The position numbers and the translations under genes are program-made. A stretch of 64,000 nucleotides of DNA. Origin: Chamaea fasciata (taxonomy: Eukaryota; Chordata; Aves; Passeriformes; Sylviidae). The stretch's first letter is position 1. Every line of letters begins with the position of its first letter. The notes under the pieces were generated by a model. The model was not told the DNA's origin, searched no databases, and was given only the letters and a program-made list of their open reading frames with translations. The stretch covers positions 558,001 to 622,000 of the forward strand of contig JARCOQ010000003.1 of the NCBI GenBank assembly GCA_029207755.1, read 5' to 3'. Below, one piece after another: positions 1 through 12,400 of this stretch.

Positions 1-2390
1 GGCTGACGAGGATGTGTGCCCTCCGGGGCGGACGGGGGCCGCGAACCCTCCTTGCTGGGCGGAGGAGGCAGGGGAAGCCGTGCCCCTCCATGAGCTGACA
101 GCCGGCTGTGCCGGTCCGCAGGGCCCCGGAGAGCCCCAGCCTGGCCGGGACCAGGACAGAGGGGCTCGGCACCTCCAGGGGCTTGTGTGCACATAAAGCA
201 GGCCAGGGAAGGCAGGAGGTTTCTATTACCCTGGTGGACATACTTCTCTGCAACTGCTCGTCTATCAGCCTGAGCAGCTTATTGCATTTAACTCCAAACT
301 TTCCTCTGATTTAGGTGTTAGCTACACTTAGTCAGTGTATTTCCTCCCTGACTTTGAAGTGCTCGTTGTAGATATATGTATTTTGGAAGAGGGGGAAGCT
401 CTAAGATCTCTGGAGATGGGCTGTGAGCAAAACCAGGCACAGACCTGAGAGCAAGCACAAGGGCAAGTGACAGAGTGCCAGGGGACGTGCAGCCCTCCCT
501 GCATCCAGCTGCTGACAGAGTGGCTGTAGCTCCTTGCTGGATCTAATGCCCTGGGGCATCTCAGCTGGCACCAGGATCATATAAATCTAACCTGTGGTGT
601 CCTTGGCAAATGGAGACACTGGACCAGCATCCAGGCTTAGCTCATGTGTCCCACAGCGGGTGTGGACTGGTTGATGCAGGCAGGTGGAGGTCCTGTATGA
701 AGGGAGCAGAGCTCTGGGTTAGACAGGTGCAACAAGGTAAGGAGTTTGTGGGAGCATTCTCCTAACCCAGGAATAAACAGCAATCCTCAGAAGGGCTGAA
801 AGAGCAGGGAAACAAAGCAGCCAAAGCCTCCAAAAATGAAAGGAGACCTTGCAACTCGAGTGGAGAGCAATGTGAGGAGGCACAAGAGGGCAAGCCAACA
901 CTGCAAAAATCTACTTCTTTCCTCTGGGGCACAGAAGCACTGGCTCTCACTATCCGAGCAGTCTCCTGTGGGATGCAGGGAGGAGCAAAGGGCCTCTGTC
1001 CATGGAGGCACCCAGGGAGAGGGACGCCACAGTGGTATCCATGTGGGAGAGGAGTGCTGGAGGAAACTACCAAGCAATGGAGCTAAAGAGAACATGATTC
1101 ACCCGTGAGCTAGAATCATAAAAGCCCTGAGTCTCCACTAGAGACTAGGACGGGAGGTGACAACATTTGCGTGGGAAGCAGTGAAGAGCTGCTTTAACAA
1201 GGCACATAAAAATAAGGAGCCGGAGCAAGAACAGATACTTCTGTGATTCTCTAAACCACGATGCTGGAACCGGGGTGCCAGAGTTGGTATGAGGATGCAT
1301 CTGTACCATGGATAAAATGGAAAGAAACCAGAGGGGGCACACCAGGGTTCCCAGGCACATAGCTGCTCTCTGGCTGCTGCAGGCTCCAGCCCTGGGTGGA
1401 AAAGCATCTTCAGCTTTTCCCTGCTCTGCTCATGGAACCTGCCCAGAGGAGCAGCAGGACTGACAGCCCTTGGGAAGCGCCTGGAAAGCAGTCACTTCAG
1501 CAGGCTGCCCTGGGCTCAGCAGGGAGGTGCCTCTGGTCTCCTGGAAGTGAGCAGGCGTCACTGAGAACCTGGAGCACTCAGTGCTATTAAAGTACCACAC
1601 GAATACCCAGGAACGGTGATTCAGACTAGAAAGCAAACAGCTGGGGAGGGACTGCAATGGGTTTTCTTAGGATAAATCAAGACCCTAGACCTAGCAAGCT
1701 CCTCTGGAGCAGGCGGCTGCTTTTGGGGAAAGACAATAGTGTTACCCAGCTGAGGTCAAACAATGATGGGTTAAAATGCTGAGAATAAGGCCATGACCAT
1801 TGTGTTACTCTCTCCAGCTGCAAAATCAAGGTTTCCACATTAATTGGCAGAATGGTATGAAAATGCAGCTCATCCTTGGTTCAGCCGGTCTTACACAAAC
1901 CTCTCTGCTGAGATCCCCTAGAAAATGTTCTTAGAGAACCAAGGCTGTCAAGGGTGAAAGCAAAGGTCCTCTCGTGCATTAATGACTTACTAAAGGAAAG
2001 CAAATGCATTAAAGCAGCAACCAAGCTGTTTTGTGAGCAAGTCAGGAGCTCTGGGCAACTCTGCTGTGATCCATGCCATTTGTCAGATGCAGAAATGGGC
2101 AGCTCTGTCACTAGGGACGCTCTGCCCTACACATGCTTTATAATCTGTGATGCTTTCTCAGCTGCTGGAAGTTCTGGGCATGGTCTCCAGGTCACAAATG
2201 ACTTTTGCCCACGGCAGCCACCACTTGCAGTTTTTGGCTGATGAGGTTCCTCCTTTTGCTGCGCTCCCCTGGGAGTTCAGTGGGACTGAAGGGGATTTCT
2301 GCCTCTCTCCCTGCGGCGTGTTTGGAGTTCCCAGATGTTTCGAGGAAAGAGTCAGTCAGAGGTCTCGGCTTCCTTTTGGCTTCAGCCCGC
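1..2390. other. Upstream intergenic sequence, no gene recognised
   Basis: The first 200 bases are GC-rich and contain an acceptor-like CCGCAG, but no frame there resembles a known protein. The remainder is ordinary-composition sequence broken by stops on both strands. I see no exon, RNA gene or recognisable repeat. It could hold the 3' end of a neighbouring gene or distal regulatory DNA of the PACS gene; the sequence alone does not decide. Confidence 0.4.
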
Positions 2391-3480
2391 GGTGGCCCCG
2401 GGTCCAGCTGCTCTGTTCCTCCGCTGGCCGGCCCTGCTATCCACTGCGCTGAGGGCACCCTCTCCTCGCGGCGCTCCGTGGATCGCCATCGCCCCGGGCG
2501 CTCCCGCGGACGTCTTCGCCGCCAGCCCCGGCACAGCGGCTCGGGCAGGGCCGAGGCCCCGGCCAGCCCCGGGGATTCTCCGCCTCTGCCCCAGTGCGGG
2601 GACGGACGGACGGACGGAGCAGCCCCGGGGCTGGGACGCGCGCCCGACCGCGCCCCTGGGCGCGCCCCCGCGGCCGATGCGCTTTAAAGGGAGCGAGGCC
2701 GCGCCCTCCTCCCCCCGCCCAGCCGGGGCAGCGGCGGCGCTCCCATTGGCCGGCCCCGCCCCGCCGGCCTCTTCGATTGGACGGCGGCAGCCCCGGCCGC
2801 GCCCCGCGCTCGGCTCCCATTGGCCGTTCGCCGTCGGCCGCGGTCCTCGCCCTTTCTCCCGGCTCCGGTTGGCTCGTGCCCGCGCCCCGGCCGCGCTCTG
2901 ATTGGTCACGGCCCGCGGGGGAGCGGGCGCGCGCGCGCGCGGCGGGGCGGAGGCCGTCGCTGAGGCGAGGGGCTCGCGCCGCCCCCCAGCGCCGACGGCG
3001 GCGGGATGGCGGCCATGGCGGCGGGCGGCGCGCCCGGCTCGGGCCCCGCCGCGGGGCCTCCGCCGGCGGCCGGCGGGGCCGCGGCCGCGGCGGCCTCGAT
3101 GGCGGTGGCCGGCCCGGCGCCGGTGCCGGTGCCCATGCAGCTCTTCGCCACGTGGGAGATCGACCGCTCGTCGCCGAGCTGCGTGCCCAGGTGAGGCGCC
3201 CCGCCGCCGGGGCCGTGCGGAGCCCGGAGACGAGCGGGGCCGGGGAGGAGGAGGCGGCCCCCGCAGCATCCCTGCCCCGCCGGGCCGCGCTCTCGGCGGC
3301 GGGGAGGCCGGCCCCGGGCGCGGGGGATGCGCAGGCAGCCGGCGCTGCCAGCCGGAGCGGCCCCGGGGCCCGGCGGGGCGGGGGGCACGGCGCTGGACCG
3401 CCGCTGCGGAGCCTCCGTGTCGCAGCCTCTGGCCAGCGTGTGCCGCGGTGGCCGTGGGTCTCGGAACGGGGCGTATCGCC
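2390..3480 (+). promoter_or_regulatory. CpG island promoter of the PACS-family gene
   Basis: CpG dinucleotides rise abruptly from about 2390 and fall away after about 3480, spanning the first coding exon. Upstream of the ATG are four ATTGG motifs in one orientation (2745, 2776, 2819, 2901) and a GTTGG variant (2868). GC boxes lie near 2712, 2756 and 2943. There is no TATA box at a plausible distance. This is the layout of a broad housekeeping-type promoter driven by NF-Y and Sp1-like factors. A run of alternating CG lies at about 2929-2942. The exact transcription start cannot be read from sequence. Confidence 0.8.
3006..3190 (+). other. PACS exon 1: N-terminal Ala/Gly/Pro-rich segment
   Basis: This exon encodes residues 1-61 plus two bases of the Arg codon completed in exon 2. 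It is low-complexity Ala/Gly/Pro, then a conserved stretch containing [13 protein letters not shown] and ending SCVP(R). The SMAVA stretch resembles the PACS1 N-terminus. The donor is CCCAG|GTGAGG. The second Met at 3015 is also in good context, so initiation at either is possible. Confidence 0.9.
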
Positions 3481-6400
3481 GTGGCCGTGCTTTGGGAAGC
3501 TGCCTTTGCCCCCGGAGTGAGCGGTGGTGGCCCTACAGCCGCTGCCTGGGGCCAGGCGGTGGCCACCGGGCATCCGCGGGCCTGTGTCATCCACCCTCCA
3601 GGGAGCAACAGGAAGGATTCGCTGTGCTGCCAGCTGAACTCAGAGTTGTGTCTCTGGCAGAGCTGGGAGACAAGCTGGGTGGTGTGGGTGTCATCACTGT
3701 CGGTGCGGGTAAAGGTATGGTCCAGGCTGGATGTGCCTGTGAGCACCTGTCTGGGGTGTGTTGACGGGGTGGGTGGGTGTCCTTTGGCCCACTCATCTTA
3801 TCAGGCTCTGGTCAAGTCTTCTCGTGAGAGTTACGGGACAGATTTGGGAAATCACCCCGGTTCCTTGCGGCCCTGGGCTGTGGTGTGTTGTCTGCAACGA
3901 TGTGTTCAAGTGTTTTGCAAAAATTAGGGGCGTAAAATTCAATGTTCCTGTAGGGCAGCGGGATCGCAGCCTTTGTGAATGTGCTTTGCTAGAAGGATGT
4001 GTTTGTAGGGAGAGACTCAGTGACTGAGCGGCCGGATGGGCTGGAGTGGAAACATTCCAAAATACTCCAGGCTACTAGAGAACGCCTCTGTGATTGTGGT
4101 GCCCAAGGGAGCATTGCGGTGCCCACGGGAGTGCTGGGCTCGGCAGGCAGCAGGTGTGAAGGGGTTTGCAACATGTGTCTGCTAAAAGCCTGTGCACCTT
4201 TTATGACACATGCAGAGGCTGTTGTGTGGAGCAGGAAGCAAGTGATCATTTCATAGCTTTAAAGTGACTTGAGGTGCTGTTCGTGTGTGGGCAGGTTATT
4301 CCCAAGCTGGAATTTGGAGAGCGGGACAGAATTACGAGGTTGACTTCCTGCAGAAAAAGTTTGCATATGCAGAGCACAGAGCTTAGTGATGGTGAGGGAT
4401 ATACATGTACATAGGCTTCACAAAGGAAGTGCCCCAGGAGCTAGGGAGAGGAAAACTGCTTCGGGCAAACCGGGGACAGAATGACTGAGAATAGTGAGAC
4501 TGAGTGTAGAGGAGTGTAGAAGTGGGTTACATGGGTGGCAGGATGCCAGCGGGTGAGAAATGATGTGTAATCAGTCTGAAAGGTGTTTGTACAGCTGGTT
4601 TTTGGCCCAGTGAATCCTGTGTCTTCTCACAAGGACAGTTTCCATTAGCACTGCGTGGATGCTTGTTCCGATGCACGAGCTTCTTTGTGTGCTGATAGCC
4701 CAGGGGGCAGCCGTCTGACACAGCTGCTTGCAGCAAACTTGTGTGAAATTCGTCTGAAATATCGTCTCTGGAATATCTTCAAACGCTGCATCTGCTGAGA
4801 TGGGAAGAAGCTAATGGAAGCTGAGTGTTCTTTCAGAGGCCATGGCTGTGACATGAAGTGGTGCCATGTCTGTGGAGTCAGCAGGGCTGGAGAAGTCCTG
4901 CCAGTGGCCACAGCGCACAGTGAGCAGTGTGGGACTGGTGCCTCTGTGTTTTCCAGTCTTCACGTAGCCCAGGCTTTCCTGGGAGGGCAGGTCACAGCTG
5001 GGCACCTGTCAGCAAGTGTTTTAGTTCACTGAGGCTGAAGGGAGCTCAAGCCCCAGACCTGAGCTGTTACTGGTGTATTTGTGCACTGTGTTTCCTTGTT
5101 GCTTGCCCATGTTCTTTCTCTGCTACTCTGCTCGTGTGTGATATAGTCTTGGTGTGTTCTTCAAGGCAGGAGCTCTGCTGTACTAGCCCAGTGCCCAGCA
5201 CAGGTGGTCTCTGGTCTCACTGTGCTTTGGGCGTGGTAGTGGTGGCAAAATAATGCCCTTGGGCTTCTCTGTCTCTAATGCATGTGTACTCTGCATTTCT
5301 TCATACTTAGGCATATCATATTTATTTTTGGAAATTGCTCACCGAATGGAGGTGTCATCCCTCCTGCTGGGGTCTTTCTCTTTGCAGGGCCAGGCTGAGG
5401 GAGTGACCTCTTGATGATCTTCCTGTGACCTGACTGAGCATAGCCTGGACCCAGCTGCCTTTGGCTTAAGTGGCTGCCAGGGGAGGCAGAGCTGAACGTT
5501 ATGGGCAGTGGGCTGTTATGCAGAGAGGCAGAAGGAAGTGAACACCTGGAATCCATACAAAATGCTTCACTGGGGCTACCCATTGGCTCAGAATGATGGG
5601 ATTCCCATCACAGTGCCTTAGAAGGAGAACAAACTTGATGAATTCACCATGCAGGATGTGAAGCATACTTTGGCTAAAATAGTCCATCAGTCAGCCTTAA
5701 CTTCTACTCACAGTTACATGAGTAGAAGTCTACAGCAGTGTTCTGAGGTGGGAGTGTCTTTATTGAGATGCCTTGCAGTTGAGTCCCCTTAGGGGTAGTA
5801 GCAGGTTTTCACTGTGTAGGGACTGCCAGAAGTGATGTAGAGCTTTGCCAGCGTGAAAAGTCTGTCTGCATCAAGGTAATGTCTGACCGTGTTTTCATTG
5901 TTTTGTGTGTTGGTCAGGCAGTAGGTTGGGAAAAAATGTGTCAAAGGACTTTGTGCAAACATGCTTGAGGTCCTGTTATTTCCCCGTAGTGGTATTTTCC
6001 ACCTCTTGTAATAGGACTGCTCTTTTTATTTTTTCTTTTAACATCTGAGCGTCCATAAATGTGAGTTCTTAATTAGGAAGCAAGATAAGATTGTGTTATT
6101 GTGTTCACTTTTTCCATGACACAGCTACTGCGTTCGGTGTTGTGTGGATGTTGTTTCAGTGATAAGTAATCACATTTCTAGTTAGAGGTGAGAGATACAA
6201 GTTGTGTTTTGGTTGCTGCGTCAGTACTGCTGAGGTCAGGCTGCAAAGGCAGATTCTACCCGTGCAGACGATGCTGTGAATGGCCCTGCAAGGGTTCAGA
6301 TACACTGCATTTCGTCCACAGGACCTTGTATCTCAGTACAATGCAGGAGGAAACATTCCAAGTCTTGCTGCCACCCACACAGTGTGCTTGAACACTGTGT

Positions 6401-9400
6401 CCCCTGCTTATGGTAGTTAGAAAAGCACTGATTGAGGGAAATGCATGTGTTCTGGGCTCACTCTGTGAGACTCTCTATGTGTACCCTCAGGATATTACGT
6501 TCCAGAAGGTGCTCTGAATTCTTACCATTTTCACTTGCAAACTTTTGTTTTGGAAAGTTACAGCCCAATGAACGTGTTCTTGGAATGAGAGCAGTTGTTG
6601 CAAGTACAACTGGAAATATCCCAAAAGTGCCAGCTAGGGTGATCCTTTGGAGTTCCGTGAGGTGAACGCTCTTGTCTCTGCAACCCAGTTTTCCTGTTTG
6701 GGCAGCCAGTGTCCATTACCTGACAAGTGTGGAGAGCAGGTTACCACTTTATTTGTGCAGGTGTGGTTGCATGCTTTCCGTGTCCTGAGGTCCAGAGATC
6801 CTTCCAGTGGCAGCTCCTGCCTGCGGTGTGAAGGAACGAGCTCTCCTCTGGCACAGCTACAGGAGGGGCTGCTGTGGGCTCAGGGGTCTGTTGGCTCTCA
6901 GCACAGAGCATTGCCTGTCTTTTTACAGCCCCTGAGGCTTCTGTGGCAGTGAAGGGTCTCTGAACTTGGTGTTCCTTTAAGAAATGCCTATTCCAGCTGG
7001 AATAATATGTATTTATTTGCCTGAGATGTTCTTGAGTGGTTTCCTGGGTAAATCAGACGTTTTCACGGTAAACTTCCAAGCTCAGCGAAATCTGTTCTGT
7101 TTGGATAAGCTACAGAGTTGCACCTCTGGGAATGTTAAATGATTCCAGATTGTTCCTTCAGAAGATACTGTGATGCCCTGACAAACCGGTGCAGCTTCAG
7201 ACCCAGAGTGCTTGGGAGAGGCCACAGTTTCTTGTAGGGAAACAGTCTCTTATAACTGGTGATATGCCATGTTTGAATTATGATTTCCTTTCAGTCCCAT
7301 ATAGAAAACAAAGTGTTCTAAACAGCCATCAGATTGCTTATTATTCTTAATGTCGTGGGCTTGGCTACAGGCCTGCAGCATAATATGTCTCATATGTTGT
7401 CCACTGTCTGTAGCTCTCTGTGGCAGTGCAGCACGTTTGGGATTTCTTCTCTGGCAGTGTTTTATTTTCCTTCTGAGCATACAGTAATTGAGCAGAACTT
7501 GGGACAAGTGTGCCCTGCTGATGTGATTGATGGGGGGTGTGCTCCTTGCAAAATGCTAGTAGTGACTTCCCTGAGGGTTTAATTTTATTTGAAGGATCTG
7601 TCATGCTGCATCCTAGCCTTGTTTTCCAGTGCTTCATTCATTAGCCAGGCTGTGTTGCAACAGTCATCTGATGGCTTATCAAAAAAGTTGCATTGTTCTT
7701 TCTGTGCTGGGACGCCAGGAGTGCACATTCTGCTTCCTCTGGAGTCCTCCTCAGTCACTTGTGACTGATCATTAGCAGACATGTCATTTGTGTGCAGTGC
7801 ACCCTTCTCTGGGATCACAATCCCCGACCTTTGTTCTGCCAAAAGAATAAATGGCTGAGCACCAACAGCTTACAGGGTTCCCCCAGTGATCCATTCTGTG
7901 GTTAAGCCTGTGCTGATTCTTTTGTGTAATTGTTTGAATGTGGAATGATTCTAGATCGAAAGCTGTGTCTCCCATCAGCTTTAAAAGTTTTTTCCGAAAA
8001 AGAGCCAGGGGTAAAAAACATACTGCATTTTATAGCATGCCAGGTGAGCATATGGACAGAGCTGTTTTCCTTGTTATTATCTGGTCCAAGGTTTCAGCAT
8101 CCCAGCTGGTGGGGAAGCTGTGCTTCTGTTTTGGTTTGTTGTTGGGTTTTTTTTTTAACTACATCAAAGCTGGTGAATACTGTTTTGGGAAACAAGAAGT
8201 GAGAGTGTCTTACTCTGTGTGGGATGTGGCAGCAGGAACTTGTCTCTGCCTCTGGGGAAGCAGACAGCTCTAGTGATACTGCTCTTGTAGCTGGAAGTCT
8301 CTTAGATAAATGAGGCTTTGTTTGGATACTTCAGGATACTCATCACGGTGTACTGGGAGAGAGATGCAATATTTCAGGTGCCTGAACATTGCAGCTGTGG
8401 CTACAGAGACTACTCCCTGCTCTGCAGTGATTCAGCCTCAGTGCACACAGCCCAAAGTCACACTGGCATTTTCTGCTGGCCTCTTGCAATGCTGTGTCCT
8501 TTATAATGCTGCCCACTGCCATCTCTCATGCCCTGTTTATCGTGGTCTAACTCAGTGAGGGGTTTTGTTCAGTAGATTAGAACTCCTGTTGTCCTTTGTT
8601 CTATATTCTCCTTATTTGCCTACTCATGCTGATTTTTAAACTTCCATTTCTTATCATGTTTCTTATTCTTCAGTGCAGACATATTTTAAGTAGCATGAGA
8701 TCCAAAGCTAATTCATGTGGGACCATTTCCTGGACAAAAAATGTGCAGATTCCATGCCCAGCTGTGTATTTTAACTGTCTCTCTGCATGTGTGATAAATA
8801 AATTCTTATCAGTATAGACAGTTCAGGATGACAGCAGAACTCATATCTTTAGTTCCATTTTCCAAAACTGAAAACCACTCCGGGTTAGGTGTTGGACTGT
8901 TGCAATGGTAGCAGGGTGAGAATAAGAGCAACTCCCTGGTGAAGGATTCTGCTCCTCCTTTCCTGTTCTTTAATAGCTTTATCTGCCAGGGGGAAAGATC
9001 CTGTTCATGCAAAGCCTCTCATTGAGCCTTCTGCTGTTTCATTTTCAGTAACAATTCAAGTAGTGTCTCTGAATCCGTATTATTTAGATAAGTGTCATTT
9101 AGATTTACATTATTTATATACTTTGAGAAGAGCTCCTGTGTATTTAGCATTTCCCTCCATGTTCCTTCAGCTGTCTTTTTGTAGTCGATTTTCTGCTTTA
9201 TCAATACATTCACTTTTCTCCTTGTTCCTTTCCCTCAAAAGCCCTGCACATGCCTGCTGATACTTTTAACGTTTATCACGATTTTTTCCTTGCTTCTCTC
9301 TTGACTTGCATACCTGTAATTGAGCAAAATTTCAATCTGAGCCTTAAATTTTCTCTTCTCAAAGTATTTTTATTTGTGTCCTCATAATTTAAAGACTAAC

Positions 9401-12400
9401 TTGTGCAGCTGTAACGACCACATCTTGTTCTTGTATGGTTTGTGTTTTTCAGCTGAACTATGTTCTTGATCTGCTTGGGTTGTTTTTTAATGGATTTTAC
9501 ATTTTTTCACTGTTAATGAATATCTGCTTTTTTCTTCTTCTAGACTTTCTGAACTTTCTTCTGTGTGCATCCCTGAAACACAGTCCCATAAGTCGACATT
9601 TCTTTCAGTTCTCTCATACCTTATGCTCAAGGCTGCTTGTTCCAGGTATTCCTTCCTTTCCTTGCTCCTTTGTCAGAAGCAGACTCTGAATGTCCTATTT
9701 GGATTTCACCTGCTGTGTGACTGAATAATTTATTAAATTTTTCCTTGATGTTTGTCGAGTCCCTTGACATTTCAAGCTTTTTTTCCCCTGCCTCTTATGT
9801 TCCTTAACCTCCAGTCAGACAAAAGGACAACGTTCCCTTTGCTCTGCATTTACACCGTGTTCATCTCCTCTGTGTCTTGCTGAAATGTCAATATTATTTG
9901 GGGGTGATTTTATCTGTTGCTGTACTGATTTGTGACAGTATGGACAAGTCAGCCTTGCTTCAGGCTCCTGCTCCAGCCACGGGGATCTGAGCAGAAAACT
10001 GCTTTGTACAGGCACTGGTTGTGGAAAAGCCCAAGAACCAATTCGTCACCTTTGGTAGGAATTGTGGGGAGACAGGTGGAGATGGTGCTGAAGACAATCT
10101 TGCCCTTGGTACATTGTAGCTGTGTTAATTATCCAAGAGTGGGAACAGCCTTGCCCTCCCAGCTGTGGGTGTGATAGAGAGTCAGTGAGCTGGGAGGGAG
10201 GCAGTTGGAGTTTCCTGGCCCTGCTGTGAGGAGGGACAGAAAGGGTCAGACGTTGTATAAGGGACGGACAGGGTGAGGTGGCCGTGCTGGGGACGAGAAG
10301 TGAGCTGGAACTGCAGAAGGAAGAGAGAAGACTTCAGAGAAAGAGCCAGAGCTGTGTGGAGCTGCCCAGGGATTGCAACAGAGAAAAGGTATGAGAGACT
10401 TTTAGATAACGAAGTGCTGATACTTGAAGACTTCTGAAGTTCTACTGAAGCACTCCGAGTGTTGTGGCCGTCTGGAGAACCACAAAGAATCATTCTTTTG
10501 AGTGAAGAATCTTAACTGTGCAGCTCTTTGGAATGAAACTGTTTTTGAATGTAATTTTTTTTCTTAGTTTTATGAAGAAGCCTCAAAAATGGATGCCCAT
10601 GCTGGTTTGACACTCCGTTTCATGGGCTTGTATCACTTAGTCCCTCCCGTGTACTGTTGTCCTGGTGTAACTTAACCCCGGTACAATGTTCCTGAGCCTG
10701 CAGGGATTCACATCTAAGGTGCTTGCCAGCTCCAGGTAGAAGCAGAGGAAGTGGATGGGATGACAGTCTTGTGCCCGTGCTACTTCAGGAGTAGCAAGCT
10801 GTAAGAGATGTGAACTCTACATGAAGCATTAGTAGGAAAATTGTTAAGTATGCTTTAGGGAGACTGCTGTGTGGCACCTGATTCCTTCTGCCAGGGTGTG
10901 TGTAGATCTTCACCAGGACACCCAGGACAATGGAAGGAGTTGGTGCATATCAGTGACCTAACCCTGACCTCATTTCCCCACTTGTCCCTTGGCACAGCAG
11001 GCTTGGAGGTGTATCCCGGCAAATTCTGCCAGGTGATGCCTGTGAGAATGTGGTCTGTTCTGCATCCCCATTAGCACTTTCGGTTCAAAGGTACTTGTCA
11101 CCATGTCTTAAGCCCTCTTTCCTTTCTGCAGAAAAGGCTGCAAGCGGTGTTTTTGTAGCTTTGTGGTGGTTACTTCATTAGCACGTTTCATTTTAGCCCG
11201 GAGACAGTGAGCTGTTCATCCACAGGTACCCGACAGTCTGCTCCAGCTGGGGAGGCTCGGAGCAGGTGCGGTGCATTCGCCCCTTGCTGTGCATTGACTG
11301 CTGCTCTCTGCCGAACTGGCACCGCAGCAGCTTTTGTTAAAGCAGCCTTGGCTTTGGGGACAGCTGGTGCAGCAATTCTGCTGCATATGGAGACAGAAAA
11401 TTTCAAAATCTGTTACATTCGTGAGGAAAGTTCCCTGACATTAGCCACGCTATTGCTGATGCCTAATGGCTAAAAAATGAGAGAAGATCAGTGTGCTGCT
11501 GCAGAGTTCCACGATTTCCTATCTGTCCTGAGATGGCTTTTGGGTAGACCCCCAGTGAAGAACTGGAAGCTTTGACACAGTGATTTTAAGTGAAGCAGTG
11601 ACCAAGTAAAGATGGGATGTTTCCCACATAGTGTACCCCTTCTGTTGCCTAGGAAAAAATAATTTTAAAAGTTCACTGCAGCATGTTACCACTCCCCTGT
11701 GGATTGGTTAGTAAGCTCTTTTTAAGGTTTTTAGGGAGGCTGTTAGGCATTAGCAATGAATTTGGTCGTGTGCTCTTTGTTTAACAGGTAGAAGTTTGAA
11801 AATACTGTTTGAAAATAAAGCAGAAAGATGACCTTGTTGTTTGGACACCGAAGTGAGGCTCAGATCAGATCTTGCTCTTCTAGTTGAAGTGGCCCTTTCC
11901 CTCCCTGAAGGCACAGCTGTGACTCATGTTCCTGTTCTCCCCACTTGGTTCACAGCTGTTTCCATGCCAAAGTGTTGCCTTCTTCTTGCATGTGATAGAG
12001 AAACCACCTGAGAGTGAGAGCACCAGCTGAGCTTGCCTTGCTGTCCAGTCTGCCAGATGGGAATCCCCTGGGACCTGGTGGAGTCTAGACTGAGGTTTGG
12101 GGAGCAGTGTGTGGAAATTGTTTGGACTTTCTGCTGAGGTTTTAAGGGTTTTAAGTGCTGAGAAGAAATGTTGCTCCTGGTCGAGGCAGCGCGTATGTGC
12201 AGAGCTTGCAGTGGAACATGAGAGAGGCTGGTGGCTGTGCTGGGACTGGGTTCAGGCTGTTTGGGCAGATCCTAATGCATCCTCAGGAGATGCTTCCTGA
12301 CAGTGTCCTTATTATCTGGAATTCAGCTGGTGTGACAGGGCATGCCAGGAGGCTATGGCACAGCCTCACGTCCTGTTGTGGTAGATGCTGCATGATGTGC

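Noticed and set aside
2382..3746. Long minus-strand open frame (454 codons) across the CpG island
   Set aside because: Arg/Ala/Pro/Gly low-complexity translation of CpG-island sequence where stops are rare, antisense to the PACS first exon, with no recognisable domain.
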